Source: DATLMR01 sp035634255
GTDB lineage: Bacteria; Acidobacteriota; Blastocatellia; UBA7656
NCBI GenBank assembly: GCA_035634255.1
Contig: DASQDI010000044.1
Span: 1-44,022, forward strand
Reading direction: 5' to 3'
DNA length: 44,022 nt
The notes below the pieces were generated by a model, which searched no databases, was not told the DNA's origin, and was given only the letters and a program-made list of their open reading frames with translations. Shown here one piece after another: positions 42,201 through 44,022 of this stretch. How positions within the stretch are numbered: the stretch's first letter is position 1; every line of letters begins with the position of its first letter. A program made the translations under genes and the position numbers.

Positions 42201-44022
42201 GGCCAGCCGATTCCGGCCGAGGAGATGCGAATCTGGGTAAACGAGACAGTGGCCCGCCTCCGGGCACTCGATCCACAGCGGGTGATCGAAATCGGATGCG
42301 GCACTGGGTTGTTGCTGACACGACTGGCGGCCTCATGTGAAAAGTACGTGGGGCTGGACTTCTCAGACGAAGCGCTAGGCCAATTGGGAGCCTATCTGAA
42401 ACACCGCGAAGACCTGCGCCACGTCGAGCTGCGACGCGGGCTGGCGCATGACCTCTCCTTCCTTCCCGATGACAGCTGCGACCTGGCGATCATTAATTCC
42501 ACCGTTCAGTACTTCCCTGACGGCGATTACCTGCTTGAGGCCCTTTCGGAAGCGGTCCGCGTGACCAGGGCGGGCGGCCACGTTTTTGTGGGCGACGTGC
42601 GGAGCTTGCAATTGATAGAGGCATATCACGCATCGGTGCAGTTATACAAAGCGCCTGACGAGATGTCTCTGGGCGAGTTGAAGCAACGCGTGCGGGACGC
42701 GCATCGCAACGAGGAAGAGTTGACTGTAGACCCGGCCTTATTCGAGGAGCTAAGACGCCGGTGGGCCAAGGTCGGACGAGTCCAGAGTCAGCTTAAGGCC
42801 GGAGGCTACGACAACGAGTTGAGCCGCTTCCGCTACGACGTGACGATAAGACTTGGTGCGAAAGAGGAGGCGGCGTCGCCGCAACGGTGGGTGGACTGGG
42901 ACGAGGCGGGGCAGTGGGAGGCTCTTTTGGAACGAGAGCTGGCCTCAAACGGTGAGCACTCGGTCGGGTTGCGGGGGGTGCGAGATGGGCGAGTCGCCGG
43001 GGCGGTCGAAACTGTAAGACTGCTGCAGAGCGAGGAGACCGCCTTGTCGAATGCCGGTCAGGTGCGCGCAGCAGCTGCGCAGGCTCGAGGGGCGGACCCC
43101 GATGCCGTGATGCGAATGGGCGAACGCCTGGGAGTGCCGGTGCTTTGGCGGGGGTTCACGGCCAGCGGTGTATATGATGTGGTGTTCCGACCTCAGTGGG
43201 TAGAGTCGTCAAGACTCGGAGTTGCACCGAAGAGTTACTACAAGCGGTACGTGAACGCGCTCGCACCGAATGGGGGCGGTCTCAAGCTTGGCAGACAGTT
43301 GCAGGAAGACCTGCGGCAGAAGTTGCCCGATTATATGGTGCCGAGCGCGATCATGCTGGTACCGGCCTGGCCGCTGACGCCCAACGGTAAGATTGATCGG
43401 CAAGCCCTGCCGCTGCCGCAGCAGCAAAGGGACAAGCAGTACCGTGAGCCACTAACGCCTCAGGAAGAGTTGCTGTGTGAGATATTCGCCGACGTTCTGG
43501 GGCTCGAGCGGGTCGGTGTTAACGAGGACTTCTTCGAGTTAGGCGGACATTCGCTGATGGCAACGCGGCTCGTCAGCCGCATTCGCGCGCAGCTCGGCGC
43601 GGAGGTGGCAATCCAGACAGTGTTCGAAGCGCCTACGGTGGAGCATCTGAGCGCTCGTCTGCAAGAGGTAAAGACCCATCGGCCAGCGCTGACGCCACAG
43701 GTGCGACCGCAGCCACTGCCGCTATCATTCGCGCAGCAGCGGTTGTGGTTCATAGACCGGCTGGAGGGAGCAAGCTCGGAATACAACGCAACACTAGCGT
43801 TGCGGCTGGAAGGGGAACGGGACGAGGAGGCGCTCGGGAAGGCCATCCAAACCATAGTCGACAGGCACGAGAGCCTGCGGTCCCGCTTCGAAGAGGTCGA
43901 CGGCGTCCCGGCGCAGGTCATCGAGCCGACATTGCCAATCCCCATGCCGGTCGTCGACCTCAGCGCCCTCGACGAGCAGGCCCGCTCGCGGTGCGTCTCG
44001 CTGGCCCTCGGGCAGGAGTGGA
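39228..44022 (+). CDS. Nonribosomal peptide synthetase (C-A[nMT]-PCP-C...), 3' end beyond the window
   Basis: An uninterrupted frame of 1598 codons runs to the window edge. A condensation domain spans about 43-468, starting LPLSYAQRRLWF; its active site reads HHITSDA (His175, Asp179), with Ala for the usual Gly. The adenylation domain starts near 500, with YVMYTSGSTGKPKG (A3), FDAVTFEIW (A4, Asp695), YGPTE (A5), MYRTGDL (A7) and GRGDQQVKLRGFRIEPGEIEA (A8). Between A8 and A9 is an N-methyltransferase (VIEIGCGTG at 1019-1027). A9 LPDYMVP is near 1366 and A10 NGKIDR at 1386. A PCP has Ser1442 in LGGHSL, and a second condensation domain begins near 1497. The ten specificity residues read D-A-F-F-L-G-V-T-F-K, close to codes for Val/Ile, so this module probably adds an N-methylated branched aliphatic residue. 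GGGGA precedes the ATG by eight bases. Confidence 0.95.
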   Translation, partial: MERTFKAPDPSARAVGQGNAPGPHARPTGMKMSPDPQPRPARLPLSYAQRRLWFINKLRGAGGEYNIPVGLRFRGELDVSALERAVNTIVERHESLRTRFEEIDGEPVQVIEPVLRIPMPVEDLSGSDEQTRLERLAALEQERLEPFDLARGPLLRVRLLKLSEREYVFSETMHHITSDAWTWGVFHRELMTLYDAYRQGLDNPLKPLTAQYADFAVRQREWLESGALDEGLRYWKRQLEGIPARLELPTDRPRQAMQTFAAELCQTELSVEQVAALKQLSRENQATLYMTLSAAFGVLLQRYSGQDDVVVGSPIANRLDAQSEKMIGFFVNMLVMRMRIKPELSFRQLLAEVRDTAFDAYQHPNIPFERLVEELSPSRSLNVTPVFQVVFSLQRMPWEGGPQGGLLEVEPFLADEAQVRFDLEVYAWDTEGRINFRWLYNRDLFDRWRMEQMARHYMRVLEAALSDPEQQIGSIDLLGEEERGRILEEWNRTAREIPQATLTELFEEQVRKRPDDVAVVCADQTLSYRELNERANQLARYLRRLGVGPEARVALCVERGLEMVVGFLGVLKAGGAYVPLDTSYPVERLAFMLEDAQATVLLAHEKLKPILPLCANKVVELDSEWEQIAQESGENLKDLFDSRNLAYVMYTSGSTGKPKGVMITHQAIIRLVINTDYVDLRETDRIAQVANASFDAVTFEIWGALLNGASVVLIDKPTALSPADLSRKLKDEKITAMFLTTALFNQVAQAVDGAFSGLRYLLFGGEAVDPQWPGRVLKDGAPKHLLHVYGPTETTTFSSWFLINEIEEGAETIPIGRPIANTKAYVLDSRLEPAPVGVVGEVYIGGAGLARGYLGRPTLTAERFVANPFGEPGERMYRTGDLARWREGGDIEFVGRGDQQVKLRGFRIEPGEIEATLKAHPRVQDALVTVRGQSEQKQLLGYVIARQDEAEQAQAQASHIEHWQQLYETTYRQGEASTGDFNITGWNSSYTGQPIPAEEMRIWVNETVARLRALDPQRVIEIGCGTGLLLTRLAASCEKYVGLDFSDEALGQLGAYLKHREDLRHVELRRGLAHDLSFLPDDSCDLAIINSTVQYFPDGDYLLEALSEAVRVTRAGGHVFVGDVRSLQLIEAYHASVQLYKAPDEMSLGELKQRVRDAHRNEEELTVDPALFEELRRRWAKVGRVQSQLKAGGYDNELSRFRYDVTIRLGAKEEAASPQRWVDWDEAGQWEALLERELASNGEHSVGLRGVRDGRVAGAVETVRLLQSEETALSNAGQVRAAAAQARGADPDAVMRMGERLGVPVLWRGFTASGVYDVVFRPQWVESSRLGVAPKSYYKRYVNALAPNGGGLKLGRQLQEDLRQKLPDYMVPSAIMLVPAWPLTPNGKIDRQALPLPQQQRDKQYREPLTPQEELLCEIFADVLGLERVGVNEDFFELGGHSLMATRLVSRIRAQLGAEVAIQTVFEAPTVEHLSARLQEVKTHRPALTPQVRPQPLPLSFAQQRLWFIDRLEGASSEYNATLALRLEGERDEEALGKAIQTIVDRHESLRSRFEEVDGVPAQVIEPTLPIPMPVVDLSALDEQARSRCVSLALGQEW

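Noticed and set aside
39275..43945. Several minus- and plus-strand frames across the NRPS region
   Set aside because: All overlap an unbroken plus-strand frame with every canonical C, A, methyltransferase and PCP motif.

Overview
This is a GC-rich bacterial chromosome segment. The gene types suggest an Acidobacteriota genome, perhaps class Blastocatellia: a speA / deoxyhypusine-synthase-like / speB polyamine operon, many small secreted or zinc-ribbon proteins, a DUF6624 protein and dispersed GC-rich intergenic repeats. That placement is inference from gene content; the window holds no rRNA or other phylogenetic marker.

Layout. 1-5.1 kb, minus strand: polyamine operon (arginine decarboxylase, DHS-like protein, agmatinase running off the left edge), preceded by an endonuclease/exonuclease/phosphatase-family gene. 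5.4-8.1 kb, plus strand: one large LRR-Roc-COR-TIR protein whose 5' third is much more AT-rich than its surroundings. 8.2-10.3 kb, minus: small membrane protein, DUF6624 protein, CPBP protease and YbjQ. 10.4-13.6 kb, plus: GMC oxidoreductase with a long leader, then a patatin-like lipase. 13.7-18.8 kb, minus: Tat-exported amidase, GNAT acetyltransferase, zinc-ribbon membrane protein, DUF4239 protein, O-methyltransferase. 19-31.4 kb, mixed strands: PhyH dioxygenase, 31-residue ORF, secreted unknown, DyP peroxidase with a companion protein, MsrB, tandem AP2-like protein, nucleoside deaminase/fatty-acid hydroxylase pair, DUF1992 protein, secreted unknown, outer-membrane barrel, P1 peptidase, Dps, DUF5996 protein. 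31.5-32.7 kb: tRNA-Glu(TTC), a second zinc-ribbon paralogue and tRNA-Pro(TGG); both tRNAs have recognisable sigma70-type promoters.

From tRNA-Pro to the right edge the style changes. Strand bias becomes entirely plus, intergenic gaps lengthen, base composition drops at first, and a nonribosomal peptide gene cluster begins: an orphan AT-rich ORF, LuxR-type regulator, exported ceruloplasmin-like multicopper oxidase, free-standing peptidyl carrier protein, unrecognised 402-residue protein, luciferase-like flavin monooxygenase, then an NRPS (C-A with embedded N-methyltransferase-PCP-C...) open to the window end. The first module is predicted to add an N-methylated branched aliphatic residue; the free carrier could present a starter unit in trans. 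This cluster and the LRR-Roc-COR-TIR protein are the best candidates for undescribed biology. Several dispersed repeats and hairpins between genes are also recorded.
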